DNA of 64,000 bases from Actinomadura fibrosa. GTDB taxonomy: Bacteria > Actinomycetota > Actinomycetes > Streptosporangiales > Streptosporangiaceae. Positions 38,922 to 47,662 of the stretch are shown in pieces. Each line of letters opens with the position of its first letter. Position 1 is the first letter of the stretch. The notes beneath the pieces are model-generated. The model saw only the letters and a list, made by a program, of their open reading frames with translations. It did no database searches and was not told the DNA's origin. The translations under genes were made by a program, and so were the position numbers. The DNA lies in NCBI RefSeq assembly GCF_900659615.1, contig NZ_CAACUY010000006.1, positions 62,001 to 126,000 of the forward strand. Direction: 5' to 3'.

Positions 38922-39329
38922 ATGACGGACATCGACTGGCCCGCCCTGCGCGCCGCCGCGCGCGAGGCGATGGGGCGGGCCTACGCCCCCTACTCGGACT
39001 TCCCGGTCGGGGCCGCCGCCCTGGTGGACGACGGCCGCGTGATCACCGGCTGCAACGTGGAGAACGCCTCCTACGGCCTCGGGCTGTGCGCCGAGTGCTC
39101 GGTGGTGTCGGCGCTGCACGGCCCGGGCAAGTCCGCGCGCCCGCGGCTGGTCGCGCTGGCGGTCGTCGACCGGAACGGCGACCCGCTGATGCCCTGCGGC
39201 CGCTGCCGCCAGCTCCTGTGGGAGCACGGCGGCGCCGCGATGCTGCTGGAGACGGTCCGCGGCGTCCTGCCCATGTCGGACGTCCTGCCGGACGCCTTCG
39301 GCCCCGACGACCTGACCGACCGCGCCTGA
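38922..39329 (+). CDS. cdd: Cytidine deaminase
   Basis: This 135-residue homotetrameric-type enzyme deaminates cytidine and deoxycytidine to uridine. I chose the ATG at 38922 (TTG 38904 and GTG 38907 would add six or five residues). The zinc ligands are Cys56 (in CAEC, with catalytic Glu58) and Cys92/Cys95 in MPCGRCRQ. SDFPVGAAALVDDG and VENASYGLGL are conserved. Length is normal. Its 3' end is repeated in tandem after the stop codon. Together with the transporter and thymidine phosphorylase it forms a nucleoside catabolic operon. Confidence 0.94.
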   Translation: MTDIDWPALRAAAREAMGRAYAPYSDFPVGAAALVDDGRVITGCNVENASYGLGLCAECSVVSALHGPGKSARPRLVALAVVDRNGDPLMPCGRCRQLLWEHGGAAMLLETVRGVLPMSDVLPDAFGPDDLTDRA

Positions 39330-39397
39330 CCGGCCGCGCCTGACCGACCGCGCCTGACCGACCGCGCCTGACCGACCGCGCCTGACCGGCGCGCTGA
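39316..39397 (+). repeat. Tandem 14-bp units repeating the cdd stop codon
   Basis: Five units CCGRCCGCGCCTGA (39316-39329, 39330-39343, 39344-39357, 39358-39371 and 39372-39385) and a truncated sixth (39386-39397) follow one another. The first is the end of cdd including its TGA, so the others are non-coding copies of the gene's own end. The 14-base period is not a multiple of three. Confidence 0.9.
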
Positions 39398-39425
39398 CCG
39401 CCATCGCTCGAACGAGGGGGAATCC

Positions 39426-40706
39426 ATGGACGCCATCGACGTCATCCGCGCGAAGCGGGACGGCGGGACGCTGACGCCCGAGCAGATCGACTGGACGGTC
39501 GACGCCTACACCCGCGGCGCGATCGCCGAGGAGCAGATGGCGGCGCTGGCGATGGCGGTCCTGCTGAACGGCATGACGCGTCCCGAGGTGGCCCGCTGGA
39601 CGGAGGCGATGATCCGGTCCGGGGAGCGGATGGACTGGTCGGCGCTGGACCGCCCGACCACCGACAAGCACTCCACCGGCGGCGTCGGCGACAAGATCAC
39701 GCTGCCGCTGGCGCCGGTCGTGGCGGCGTGCGGCGCGGCCGTCCCGCAGCTGTCGGGCCGCGGCCTCGGCCACACCGGCGGCACGCTGGACAAGCTGGAG
39801 TCGATCCCCGGCTGGCGGGCGTCGCTGAGTACGGCGGAGATGCTGGACGTCCTCCGCGAGGCCGGCGCGGTGATCTGCGCGGCGGGCGGCGGCCTCGCGC
39901 CCGCCGACCGCAAGCTCTACGCGCTGCGGGACGTGACCGGCACCGTCGAGTCCATCCCGCTGATCGCCTCGTCGATCATGTCGAAGAAGATCGCCGAGGG
40001 GACGGGCGCGCTCGTCCTGGACGTGAAGGTCGGCTCCGGCGCCTTCATGAAGACCGAGCGGGACGCCCGCGAGCTGGCCGAGACGATGGTCGCCATCGGC
40101 ACCGACCACGGGCTGCGCACGGTCGCGCTGCTCACCGCCATGGACCGCCCCCTCGGCAACGCGGTCGGCAACGCCGTGGAGGTGGCCGAGTCCGTCGAGG
40201 TGCTCGCCGGCGGCGGCCCGTCCGACGTCGTGGAGCTCACCGTGGCGCTGGCCCGCGAGATGCTCGCCGCCGCGGGCGTGGACGGCAGGGACCCGGCGGA
40301 CGCCCTGAAGGACGGCTCCGCGATGGACGTGTGGCGCCGGATGATCTCCGCCCAGGGCGGCGACCCCGACGCGCCGCTGCCCGCCGCGCGCGAGACCCAC
40401 GTCGTGACCGCGCCGTCCACGGGCGTCCTGGCCTCGCTGGACGCGTACGGCGTCGGGGTGGCGGCCTGGCGCCTCGGCGCGGGCCGGGCCCGCAAGGAGG
40501 ACCCGGTGTCGTTCGGCGCGGGGATCGTCTGCCACGCCAGGCCCGGCGACCGCGTCACCGAGGGGCAGCCGCTGCTCACCCTCCACGCCGACGACGAGAG
40601 CCGGTTCGCGCGCGCCCTGGAGTCCCTGGACGGCGCGTACACGGTCACCGACGGCGCGGGCGGCACCGGGGACGTGACCCCGCTCATCCTCGACCGGATC
40701 GCCTGA
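39426..40706 (+). CDS. deoA: Thymidine phosphorylase
   Basis: This 426-residue enzyme cleaves thymidine or deoxyuridine with phosphate to base and deoxyribose-1-phosphate. The ATG at 39426 follows GAGGGGGAATCC. DKHSTGGVGDK (80-90) forms the phosphate and base loop, followed by LPQLSGRGLGHTGGTLDKLESI. SSIMSKKIAEGTGALVLDVKVGSGAFM, the third characteristic stretch, is complete. The C-terminal alpha/beta lobe is normal. It is separated from cdd only by the repeat array and belongs to the same probable operon. Confidence 0.96.
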   Translation: MDAIDVIRAKRDGGTLTPEQIDWTVDAYTRGAIAEEQMAALAMAVLLNGMTRPEVARWTEAMIRSGERMDWSALDRPTTDKHSTGGVGDKITLPLAPVVAACGAAVPQLSGRGLGHTGGTLDKLESIPGWRASLSTAEMLDVLREAGAVICAAGGGLAPADRKLYALRDVTGTVESIPLIASSIMSKKIAEGTGALVLDVKVGSGAFMKTERDARELAETMVAIGTDHGLRTVALLTAMDRPLGNAVGNAVEVAESVEVLAGGGPSDVVELTVALAREMLAAAGVDGRDPADALKDGSAMDVWRRMISAQGGDPDAPLPAARETHVVTAPSTGVLASLDAYGVGVAAWRLGAGRARKEDPVSFGAGIVCHARPGDRVTEGQPLLTLHADDESRFARALESLDGAYTVTDGAGGTGDVTPLILDRIA

Positions 40707-40795
40707 ACTGACGGGTTTGTCGATAATCACCGTTGACGGGCGTTCAGCCCCTTCTGGAAGCTGATCAGGTTTCGTTCAGCTTCGGAGGAGCAACG

Positions 40796-42661
40796 GTGCG
40801 ACCCTCGTTACTGACCGCGGCGGCGCTCGCGGGCCTGGGCGGCCTCGCGGCCGGGACCCTGCCCGCGTACGCCCCGCCCGCGAACGCCGCCGCGACGCGT
40901 CCCCACATCGTCGTGAAGGACGGCAAGACCCAGCCCGCGTTCTCGTACCAGGACGCGGTCCGCGAGAAGGTCTACGTCGAGACCAACGTGGACAGCGACC
41001 ATGACGGCAAGCGCGACCGCGTCTCGGTCTACGTCACGCGGCCCAAGGAGACGAACGGCGGCCTCAAGGTCGCCTCGATCCTCGAAGGCAGCCCCTACTT
41101 CGCCGGGACGCAGGACCCGCCCTACCACCCGGCCGACGTCACCGACTACCCGCGGCTCGCCCCCTGGACCGTCCCGCCCGGACCGCCCGCCCCCGTCAAC
41201 TACAACCGCGTCTACTACGACAACTACTTCGTCTCCCGCGGCTACGCCGTCCTCGCCGCCGACACGCTCGGCACCGGCGACTCCGACGGCTGCCCGACCG
41301 CCGTCGGCCCCAACGAGACCGACGGCATGACGTCCGTGATCAAGTGGCTCACGGGCAAGGCCACCGCCTACGACGCGAGCGGCCGCCGGATCCGCGCGGA
41401 CTGGTCCACCGGCGACGTCGGCATGGCGGGCAAGTCCTACGACGGCACCCTGCCCCTCGCCGCCGCCGCGACCGGCGTCAAGGGCCTGAAGACCGTCGTC
41501 TCCATCTCCGGCGTCTCCAGCTGGTACGACGAGTACCGCGCCAACGGCGGCGTCGTCGCCCCCGACGGCTGGGAGGGCGAGGACCTCGACCTCCACGCCA
41601 AGGTCGTCCTCACCCGCAAGAACCCGCAGTTCTGCGACCAGGTCGTGCGCAAGCTCGAACCGGGCATGGACCGCGTCACCGGCGACTACAACCGCACCTG
41701 GGACGAGCGGAACTTCGCCAAGGACGCCCCGCGCTTCAAGGCCAGCGTCTTCATGACCAGCGGCCTCGCCGACTGGAACGTCAAGCCGATCCAGATGTCC
41801 CTCCTGTGGAACGGCCTGAAGAAGGCCGGGGTCCCCCGGAAGCTGTGGATCCACCAGGCGGCCCACGACGAGCCCCTCGACGTCCGGCAGAGCGTCTGGC
41901 TGGAGACCCTGAACCTCTGGTTCGCCCATGAGCTCTACGGCGTCCGCAACGACATCCTCAAGCAGCCCAGGGTCGACCTGGAACGCACCCCCGGCCACTG
42001 GGAGACGCACAAGGACTGGCCCGACCCGTCCGCGCGTCCGGTGAGGCTGGGCCTGTCCACAGGCACCCTCGGCAAGCCCGGCAAGGGCACCGACGCCTTC
42101 GTGGACGACCCGTCCCGCAAGGCCGAGGACCTCGCCGCCAACGAGACGACCCCGAGCCCGAACCGCCTGATGTACCTGACGCCGCCGCTGACCAAGGCCA
42201 CCAAGCTCAGCGGCACCGCCAGGATCAAGGTCCGCGCGTCGGTGGACGGCCGCTCCCCGTACCTGTCGGCTCTCCTGGTCGACTACGGCACCGACGAGCG
42301 CGTCGCGGGCTTCGCCCCCACGTCCGAGACCTGGTGCTACGGCGACTCGATCCCCTCCGACCCGGGATGCCGGACGGTCCGCAGGTACTCCACCGCGGTG
42401 ACCCCCTTCAAGATCGTCACCCGGGGCTGGACGGACGTCCGCAACCGCCACTCCGCGTCCGTCACCGAGCCGGTCGAGGCGGGCCGCGACTACACCTTCA
42501 GCTGGCCGATGCAGCCCTACGACTACGTCTTCAAGCCCGGCCACCGCATCGGGCTGATGATCCTCGCCACCGACCACGCCTACACCCTCCGCTACCCGGC
42601 GGGCACCAAGGTCAAGGTCGACCTGGCGGGAAGCACCCTCACCCTGCCCCTCACGGGCTGA
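40796..42661 (+). CDS. Secreted X-Pro dipeptidyl-peptidase (S15 family)
   Basis: This 621-residue protein starts at the GTG at 40796, with GGAGGAG five bases upstream. The signal peptide (RPSLLTAAALAGLGGLAAG...ANA, residues 1 to about 32) shows export. The alpha/beta-hydrolase has the nucleophile Ser214 in MAGKSYDGT, Asp in SGLADWNVKP and His in IHQAAHDEP; the C-terminal jelly-roll of the S15 family follows. It removes X-Pro dipeptides from extracellular peptides, a nutritional role inside this uptake island. A terminator follows directly, and an own promoter probably lies in the 89 bases upstream. Confidence 0.9.
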   Translation: MRPSLLTAAALAGLGGLAAGTLPAYAPPANAAATRPHIVVKDGKTQPAFSYQDAVREKVYVETNVDSDHDGKRDRVSVYVTRPKETNGGLKVASILEGSPYFAGTQDPPYHPADVTDYPRLAPWTVPPGPPAPVNYNRVYYDNYFVSRGYAVLAADTLGTGDSDGCPTAVGPNETDGMTSVIKWLTGKATAYDASGRRIRADWSTGDVGMAGKSYDGTLPLAAAATGVKGLKTVVSISGVSSWYDEYRANGGVVAPDGWEGEDLDLHAKVVLTRKNPQFCDQVVRKLEPGMDRVTGDYNRTWDERNFAKDAPRFKASVFMTSGLADWNVKPIQMSLLWNGLKKAGVPRKLWIHQAAHDEPLDVRQSVWLETLNLWFAHELYGVRNDILKQPRVDLERTPGHWETHKDWPDPSARPVRLGLSTGTLGKPGKGTDAFVDDPSRKAEDLAANETTPSPNRLMYLTPPLTKATKLSGTARIKVRASVDGRSPYLSALLVDYGTDERVAGFAPTSETWCYGDSIPSDPGCRTVRRYSTAVTPFKIVTRGWTDVRNRHSASVTEPVEAGRDYTFSWPMQPYDYVFKPGHRIGLMILATDHAYTLRYPAGTKVKVDLAGSTLTLPLTG

Positions 42662-42669
42662 CGACCCGG

Positions 42670-42706
42670 GGCCCCGCCGCCGCTCGGGCGGCGGGGCCTT
42701 CTCGTT
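42670..42706 (+). terminator. Terminator after the S15 peptidase
   Basis: The arms 42670-42681 and 42687-42698 pair perfectly over 12 bases around a 5-base loop, followed by TTCTCGTTT. Confidence 0.85.
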
Positions 42707-42764
42707 TGACCAGGCGCGCTGGAGTTGGCGAGGGTTGACGAGGTGGGGCGGGGGCCGACGGCGG

Positions 42765-42770
42765 TAGTTT
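42765..42770 (+). promoter_or_regulatory. Candidate -10 of a leaderless add transcript
   Basis: TAGTTT ends six bases before the ATG at 42777, which has no Shine-Dalgarno sequence. TTGACG (42735-42740) could be the -35, but the 24-base spacing is too long, so only the -10 is proposed. Confidence 0.35.
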
Positions 42771-42776
42771 CTAGAG

Positions 42777-43868
42777 ATGAACGCTCGTCCGACTCTCGAT
42801 GCCATCCGCCGCGCCCCCAAGGTGCTGCTGCACGACCACCTCGACGGCGGGGTGCGCCCCGCGACCATCGTCGACCTCGCCCGCGAGTCCGGGTACGGGG
42901 ATCTCCCGACCACGGACCCCGACAACCTGCGGACGTGGTTCTCCGAGGCGTCGAACTCGGGCTCGCTTGAGCGGTACCTGGAGACGTTCTCGCACACCGT
43001 GGGCGTCATGCAGTCCACCGAGGCGCTCACGCGCGTCGCCTACGAGTGCGCGGAGGACCTCGCCAAGGACGGCGTCGTCTACGCGGAGGTGCGGTACGCC
43101 CCCGAGCTGCACACCAGCACGGGCCTGTCGCTGGAGCAGGTCGTCGAGGCGGTCCTCGACGGGTTCGCCAGGGGCGGCCGCGACCACGGCATCCGGGTCG
43201 GGACGCTGGTGACGGCGATGCGGCACCAGGCCCGCAGCATGGAGATCGCCGAGCTGGCCGTCCGGTACCGGGACGCGGGCGTCGTCGGGTTCGACATCGC
43301 CGGGGCCGAGGCCGGCTACCCGCCCACCCGGCATCTGGACGCGTTCGAGTACCTCCAGCGGGAGAACGCGCACTTCACCATCCACGCGGGTGAGGGGTTC
43401 GGGCTGCCGTCGATCTGGCAGGCGATCCAGTGGTGCGGCGCCGACCGGCTCGGCCACGGCGTCCGGATCATCGACGACATCGAGGTGGACGGGGACGCGC
43501 CCCGGCTCGGGCGGCTCGCCGACTACGTGCGGGACAAGCGGATCCCGCTGGAGATGTGCCCGACGTCCAACATCCAGACGGGGGCCGCCAAGTCGATCGC
43601 GGAGCACCCGATCGGGCTGCTGCGGCGGCTGAGCTTCCGCGTCACCGTCAACACCGACAACCGGCTCATGAGCGGCACGACGCTGTCGGAGGAGTTCATG
43701 AAGCTCGTGGACGCGTTCGGCTACGGCTGGGACGACCTCCAGTGGTTCACCGTGAACGCGATGAAGTCGGCGTTCGCGCCGTTCAACGACCGGCTGGAGC
43801 TCATCAACGGGGTGATCAAGCCCGGCTTCGCGCAGCTCAAGTGGAGCGGCGCCCGTCCACTGGCATGA
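42777..43868 (+). CDS. add: Adenosine deaminase
   Basis: This 363-residue zinc enzyme deaminates adenosine and deoxyadenosine to inosine. The start ATG at 42777 lacks a ribosome site, suggesting a leaderless mRNA. Zn ligands His19/His21 are in [24 protein letters not shown] contains the conserved His and the general-acid Glu, and the terminal metal site with Asp is in [12 protein letters not shown]. Length is normal. It lies in the nucleoside-salvage region, eight bases before the small PH-domain gene, and its product inosine would feed the phosphorylase encoded at 46226. Confidence 0.95.
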   Translation: MNARPTLDAIRRAPKVLLHDHLDGGVRPATIVDLARESGYGDLPTTDPDNLRTWFSEASNSGSLERYLETFSHTVGVMQSTEALTRVAYECAEDLAKDGVVYAEVRYAPELHTSTGLSLEQVVEAVLDGFARGGRDHGIRVGTLVTAMRHQARSMEIAELAVRYRDAGVVGFDIAGAEAGYPPTRHLDAFEYLQRENAHFTIHAGEGFGLPSIWQAIQWCGADRLGHGVRIIDDIEVDGDAPRLGRLADYVRDKRIPLEMCPTSNIQTGAAKSIAEHPIGLLRRLSFRVTVNTDNRLMSGTTLSEEFMKLVDAFGYGWDDLQWFTVNAMKSAFAPFNDRLELINGVIKPGFAQLKWSGARPLA

Positions 43869-43876
43869 TCTGAGCC

Positions 43877-44530
43877 ATGACCATTCGTTCCACCGGCGGG
43901 CGGATCGCCGCGTACGCGTGGCTCGCGTTCGCCGTCCTCAACCTGGCGGACCTGGCCTTCGGCGTCACCGGCCGGCGCCACTACACGCTGACCACGGCGA
44001 CCATCGCGGTCCTGCTGCTGCTCGGCTGCGGGATCGCCTACGTCATCGGGCTGCGCCCGGCGATCCTGGGGGACGAGCAGGGCGTCACCGTCCGCAACCC
44101 GCTGCGCGACGTGCGGGCGCCGTGGCGGGCGGTCCGGGAGGTCCAGGGCACCCACGCGCTGACCGTGCGGTTCGCGGGCCCCGGCGGGACGGAGCTGAAG
44201 ACGCGCGCCTGGGTGCACCAGACGTCGCCGCGCGCGCAGGCCAAGGCGGAGGCGCGGGCGCGCCGCGACGAGGGCGCCAAGGTGCCGGGTGCCGCGCTGA
44301 AGGGGCGCACGCCCGCGGCGTACGCGGCGCAGCAGCTGAACGAGATCCGCGACCGGCAGCGGTCCCGGGCTCGGTCCGGCGCGCCGGACCGGGCCGCCGC
44401 CGCCAAGGCCGAGCAGGACGGCGCCGCCGACGCCACGGGGACGGTCTCCTGGTCGCTCCCGGCCGTGGCGGCGCTGGCCGTCCCCTTGGTCGCCCTGGTC
44501 GCCCTGGCGATCGTGGCGGCGGTCGGCTAG
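43877..44530 (+). CDS. PH-domain-like membrane protein
   Basis: This 217-residue protein starts at the ATG at 43877, eight bases after add. Two membrane segments at the N terminus (about 10-30 and 38-59) are followed by a beta-rich bacterial PH-like domain (ILGDEQGVTVRNPLRDVRAPWRAVREV...HALTVRF, about 65-110). Then come a long charged, Arg/Ala-rich cytoplasmic stretch and a last membrane segment (about 194-216). The charged region is a likely coiled coil. The function is unknown. It converges on the phosphohexomutase gene, with a 16-base gap. Confidence 0.72.
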   Translation: MTIRSTGGRIAAYAWLAFAVLNLADLAFGVTGRRHYTLTTATIAVLLLLGCGIAYVIGLRPAILGDEQGVTVRNPLRDVRAPWRAVREVQGTHALTVRFAGPGGTELKTRAWVHQTSPRAQAKAEARARRDEGAKVPGAALKGRTPAAYAAQQLNEIRDRQRSRARSGAPDRAAAAKAEQDGAADATGTVSWSLPAVAALAVPLVALVALAIVAAVG

Positions 44531-44546
44531 GCGACAGCGGGCTCCG

Positions 44547-46229
44547 CTAGTTGAGGGCCAGGCTCCGGGACACGTCGGTTCGCAGGGCCTCCAGCTCCTC
44601 GGCGGCGCGGGCCCGGACCGCGGCGACGTCCTCGCCGCCCTCCACGGGCAGGACGATCTCCAGATAGCACTTGAGCTTCGGCTCGGTGCCCGAGGGACGG
44701 ACCACGACGCGCGCCCGCCCGGCGAGGCGGAAGCGGAGGCCGTCGGTGGGCGGCAGGCCGCCCGCGCCCTCCGCTAGGTCCTCGAACGACTCGACCGCGC
44801 GTCCGGCCAGCGCGGCGGGCGGTTCGGCGCGCAGCCGCGCCATCGCGCCGGTGATCAGCGACAGGTCCGCGACCCGGACGGACAGCTGCGCGGTGGCGTG
44901 CAGCCCGTACCGGCGCGCCTGGTCGTCCAGCAGGTCGAGCAGCGTGCGCCCGTCCCGCCTCGCCTCGGCGGCGAGGGCGGCGACCGCGAGGGCGGCCCCG
45001 ATCCCGTCCTTGTCGTTGACGAGGACGCCCCGGTCGTCGCCGACGCTGTACCCGAGGGCCTCCTCGTAGCCGAACACGAGCCGGTCGCCCGGACCGCCCG
45101 CCTTCATGATCCACTTGAAGCCGGTCAGGGACTCGGCGGACCGCACGCCGTGCGCCCGCGCGATCGAGCCCAGCAGCGACGACGAGACGATCGTCGTCAC
45201 CGCGAGCCGGTCGTCCCCCGACGTGTGCCGCAGGACGTGCTCGGCGAGCAGCCCGCCGACCTCGTCGCCGGTGAGGGCGCGCCACCCGCCGGGCCCGGGG
45301 ACCGCCACCGCGCAGCGGTCCGCGTCCGGATCGTTCGCGATCACCAGGTCGGCGCCGCGGGCGGCGGCGAGGCCCAGCGCCAGGTCCAGCGCGCCCGGCT
45401 CCTCCGGATTGGGGAAGGCCACGGTCGGGAAGTCCGGATCGGGCTCCGCCTGCTCCGGGACGACCTCCGGCGCGGGGAACCCGGCCCGCTCGAACGCTTC
45501 CAGCAGCACGGGTCCGCCGACGCCGTGCATCGGCGTGTAGACGATCGACACGTCCCGGGCGTCGCCGAGCCGCAGCCCCGACACCGCGTCCAGGTAGGGG
45601 CCGAGGTCCTCCAGGACGGTCCAGCCCGCCCCGAGCGGCAGCTCGTCGACCCGGCCGACCGCGTCGATCGCGGCGGAGATCTCCGCGTCCCGCGGCGGGA
45701 CGATCTGCGCGCCGTCCGCCCAGTACACCTTGTAGCCGTTGTCGCGCGGCGGGTTGTGGCTGGCGGTCACCACGACGCCCGCCACGGCGTCCTCGGACGC
45801 CCGCACGCGGTGCGCCACGACCGGCGTCGGGACCGGCCCGGCGAACAGCTCCACCTTCAGCCCGGCGCCCGTCAGCACGGCCGCCGTGTCCTGCGCGAAG
45901 CGCCGCGACCCGTGCCGCGCGTCGAACCCGACGACCACGCGTCCGCCCGGCGGGAGACACGCCGCCAGCCCCGCCGCCGCCCGCATCACCGTCACCCGAT
46001 TCATCCGGTTCGGTCCCGCGCCGAGCTCCCCGCGCAGTCCGGCCGTGCCGAACTCCAGCCGCGCCCCGAACCGGTCCGCGAGAGCCGCCTCAGCGGTTCC
46101 GTCCGCCGCTCCGTCGGCGGTTCCGTCGGCGGCGTCCAGGATCTGCCGCAGCTCGGCCCGGGTGGCAGGGTCCGGGTCCTGCGACAGCCACTCCTCGGCC
46201 CGGCGCCGGAGCCCGCTCAGGTCGCTCAT
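44547..46229 (-). CDS. Phosphohexomutase family (phosphoglucomutase/phosphopentomutase-like)
   Basis: This 560-residue alpha-D-phosphohexomutase starts at the ATG at 46229, which overlaps the stop of the preceding phosphorylase gene (ATGA). The substrate-phosphorylated serine is Ser157 in [10 protein letters not shown]; the Mg loop is [11 protein letters not shown], the sugar loop [13 protein letters not shown] and the phosphate loop [22 protein letters not shown] repeat sits near residue 36-46. Because it follows purine nucleoside phosphorylase directly, it may act as a phosphopentomutase on ribose-1-phosphate in vivo, as PGM2-type enzymes do; this is inferred from the operon. Confidence 0.9.
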   Translation of the reverse strand: MSDLSGLRRRAEEWLSQDPDPATRAELRQILDAADGTADGAADGTAEAALADRFGARLEFGTAGLRGELGAGPNRMNRVTVMRAAAGLAACLPPGGRVVVGFDARHGSRRFAQDTAAVLTGAGLKVELFAGPVPTPVVAHRVRASEDAVAGVVVTASHNPPRDNGYKVYWADGAQIVPPRDAEISAAIDAVGRVDELPLGAGWTVLEDLGPYLDAVSGLRLGDARDVSIVYTPMHGVGGPVLLEAFERAGFPAPEVVPEQAEPDPDFPTVAFPNPEEPGALDLALGLAAARGADLVIANDPDADRCAVAVPGPGGWRALTGDEVGGLLAEHVLRHTSGDDRLAVTTIVSSSLLGSIARAHGVRSAESLTGFKWIMKAGGPGDRLVFGYEEALGYSVGDDRGVLVNDKDGIGAALAVAALAAEARRDGRTLLDLLDDQARRYGLHATAQLSVRVADLSLITGAMARLRAEPPAALAGRAVESFEDLAEGAGGLPPTDGLRFRLAGRARVVVRPSGTEPKLKCYLEIVLPVEGGEDVAAVRARAAEELEALRTDVSRSLALN

Positions 46230-47026
46230 ATCTTCGACAGTACGGTGCCGAGCAGCGCGCCCATCCGGCCCGCCGCCGCGCGGCCCGCGGCGAGGACCTC
46301 CTCGTGGTCCAGCGGCTCGTCCGACAGCCCCGCGGCGATGTTGGTGACGAGGGAGATCCCGAGGACGTCCGCGCCGCCCTCCCGGGCCGCGATCGTCTCC
46401 AGGACCGTCGACATGCCGATCATGTCGGCGCCCATCGCCCGGAGCATCCGGATCTCGGCGGGCGTCTCGTACGTCGGGCCCCGGAACGCGGCGTAGACGC
46501 CCTCCGACAGCGTCGGATCGACCTCCTTGGCGAGGGCGCGCAGCCGCCCCGAGTACGCCTCCGTCAGGTCGAGGAACGTCGGGCCGGTCAGCGGGTTCGC
46601 GCCCGACAGGTTCAGGTGGTCGGAGATCAGCACGGGATCGCCGACCCGCTGGTGCTCGGGCCGCAGCCCGCCCGCCGCGTTCGTCAGCACGACCGTCCCC
46701 GCCCCGGCGGCCAGCGCCGTCCGGACGCCGTGGACGACCGCGTCCACGCCGCGCCCCTCGTACAGGTGCGTCCGGCCGAGGAACACGAGGGCCCGGCGCC
46801 CGCCGACCTCCACGATCCGCAGCCGTCCCGCGTGCCCCTCCACCGCGGGCGGCGCGAAGCCCGGCAGCTCGGTGAACGGCAGTTCCGCGAGGGGCTCGCC
46901 CAGCGCGTCGGCGGCCGGCACCCAGCCGGACCCCATCACCAGGGCGACGTCGAAGGAGTCGATGGAGGTGCGCGCCCGCAGCTCGTCCGCCGCGGCCCGC
47001 GCCCGTGCAAAAGCGTCGTTGCTCAC
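46226..47026 (-). CDS. Purine nucleoside phosphorylase
   Basis: This 266-residue trimeric-type PNP cleaves inosine or guanosine with phosphate. The start is the GTG at 47026. No ribosome site is present, but TAGTGT (minus strand, 47039-47034) lies where a -10 for a leaderless mRNA would be. Conserved stretches are VALVMGSGW (the phosphate-binding Ser), [24 protein letters not shown]-like, and [28 protein letters not shown] with the base-binding Glu and Met. The next gene overlaps by four bases. The enzyme links adenosine deaminase to sugar-phosphate metabolism. Confidence 0.95.
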   Translation of the reverse strand: MSNDAFARARAAADELRARTSIDSFDVALVMGSGWVPAADALGEPLAELPFTELPGFAPPAVEGHAGRLRIVEVGGRRALVFLGRTHLYEGRGVDAVVHGVRTALAAGAGTVVLTNAAGGLRPEHQRVGDPVLISDHLNLSGANPLTGPTFLDLTEAYSGRLRALAKEVDPTLSEGVYAAFRGPTYETPAEIRMLRAMGADMIGMSTVLETIAAREGGADVLGISLVTNIAAGLSDEPLDHEEVLAAGRAAAGRMGALLGTVLSKI

Positions 47027-47099
47027 ATCGCTGACACTACCGTCGAGATCGCCCCGCCCAGGTCAGCCCGCGATCACCCGCCCGGCCCGGGCCGGCGCG

Positions 47100-47552
47100 T
47101 CAGTCGCCCAGGGACTTGCAGGGGCGGGCCCGCAGCTCCTTGACGTAGTCGTCGGGCGCGCCCGCCTTCTCCGCCGCGTCCGCGAGGATGCCGAGGTAGC
47201 GCGCGGACGGCAGGCCGCCCTCGTAGTCGTCCAGGACGTACAGCCAGCACAGCGCGTCGCCGTCCAGCGTCTGCACCCGCACCCTGATCTTGCGGTAGAC
47301 GTTCAGCGCGGCGCCCTCCCAGGCGTCGAGCTCCTTCTCGTCCCAGGCGGGCACGTCGTACATCACGACGAAGACCTGCTCGGACCGGTCCTCGACCACC
47401 GTCGCGAGGGCGCCGTCCCAGCCCTTGTCCTGGCCGCCGAAGGTCAGCCGCCACCCGGCCAGCCAGCCGGTGCCGCGCATGGGGGAGTGCGGAGCCCGGC
47501 TCGCCATCTGCTCGGGGTCCATGTTGGAGGCGTATGCCGCGTACAGAGCCAC
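47100..47552 (-). CDS. Gamma-glutamylcyclotransferase-like protein
   Basis: This is a 150-residue protein from the GTG at 47552 (a TTG at 47561 is the alternative). TACCCT lies just upstream, so the mRNA may be leaderless. It has the GGCT fold: YAAYASNMDPEQMASRAP replaces the canonical YGSN loop, then L-A-G-W-R-L-T-F-G, and ELDAWEGAALNVYRKIRVRV carries the likely catalytic glutamate. Related enzymes release 5-oxoproline from gamma-glutamyl compounds. In this genome it might process the product of the YbdK-type ligase at 30345, but the two genes are not adjacent. Confidence 0.78.
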   Translation of the reverse strand: MALYAAYASNMDPEQMASRAPHSPMRGTGWLAGWRLTFGGQDKGWDGALATVVEDRSEQVFVVMYDVPAWDEKELDAWEGAALNVYRKIRVRVQTLDGDALCWLYVLDDYEGGLPSARYLGILADAAEKAGAPDDYVKELRARPCKSLGD

Positions 47553-47662
47553 GCTGGCCAAGGGTACGCCACCGTTGACATGCCCGGATGAACACCGGCG
47601 GGCGCGCCCGCGCGGGACGGGCGTGGGACGGGTCACTGCCGCGCGTAGGAAACAATGGAAGG

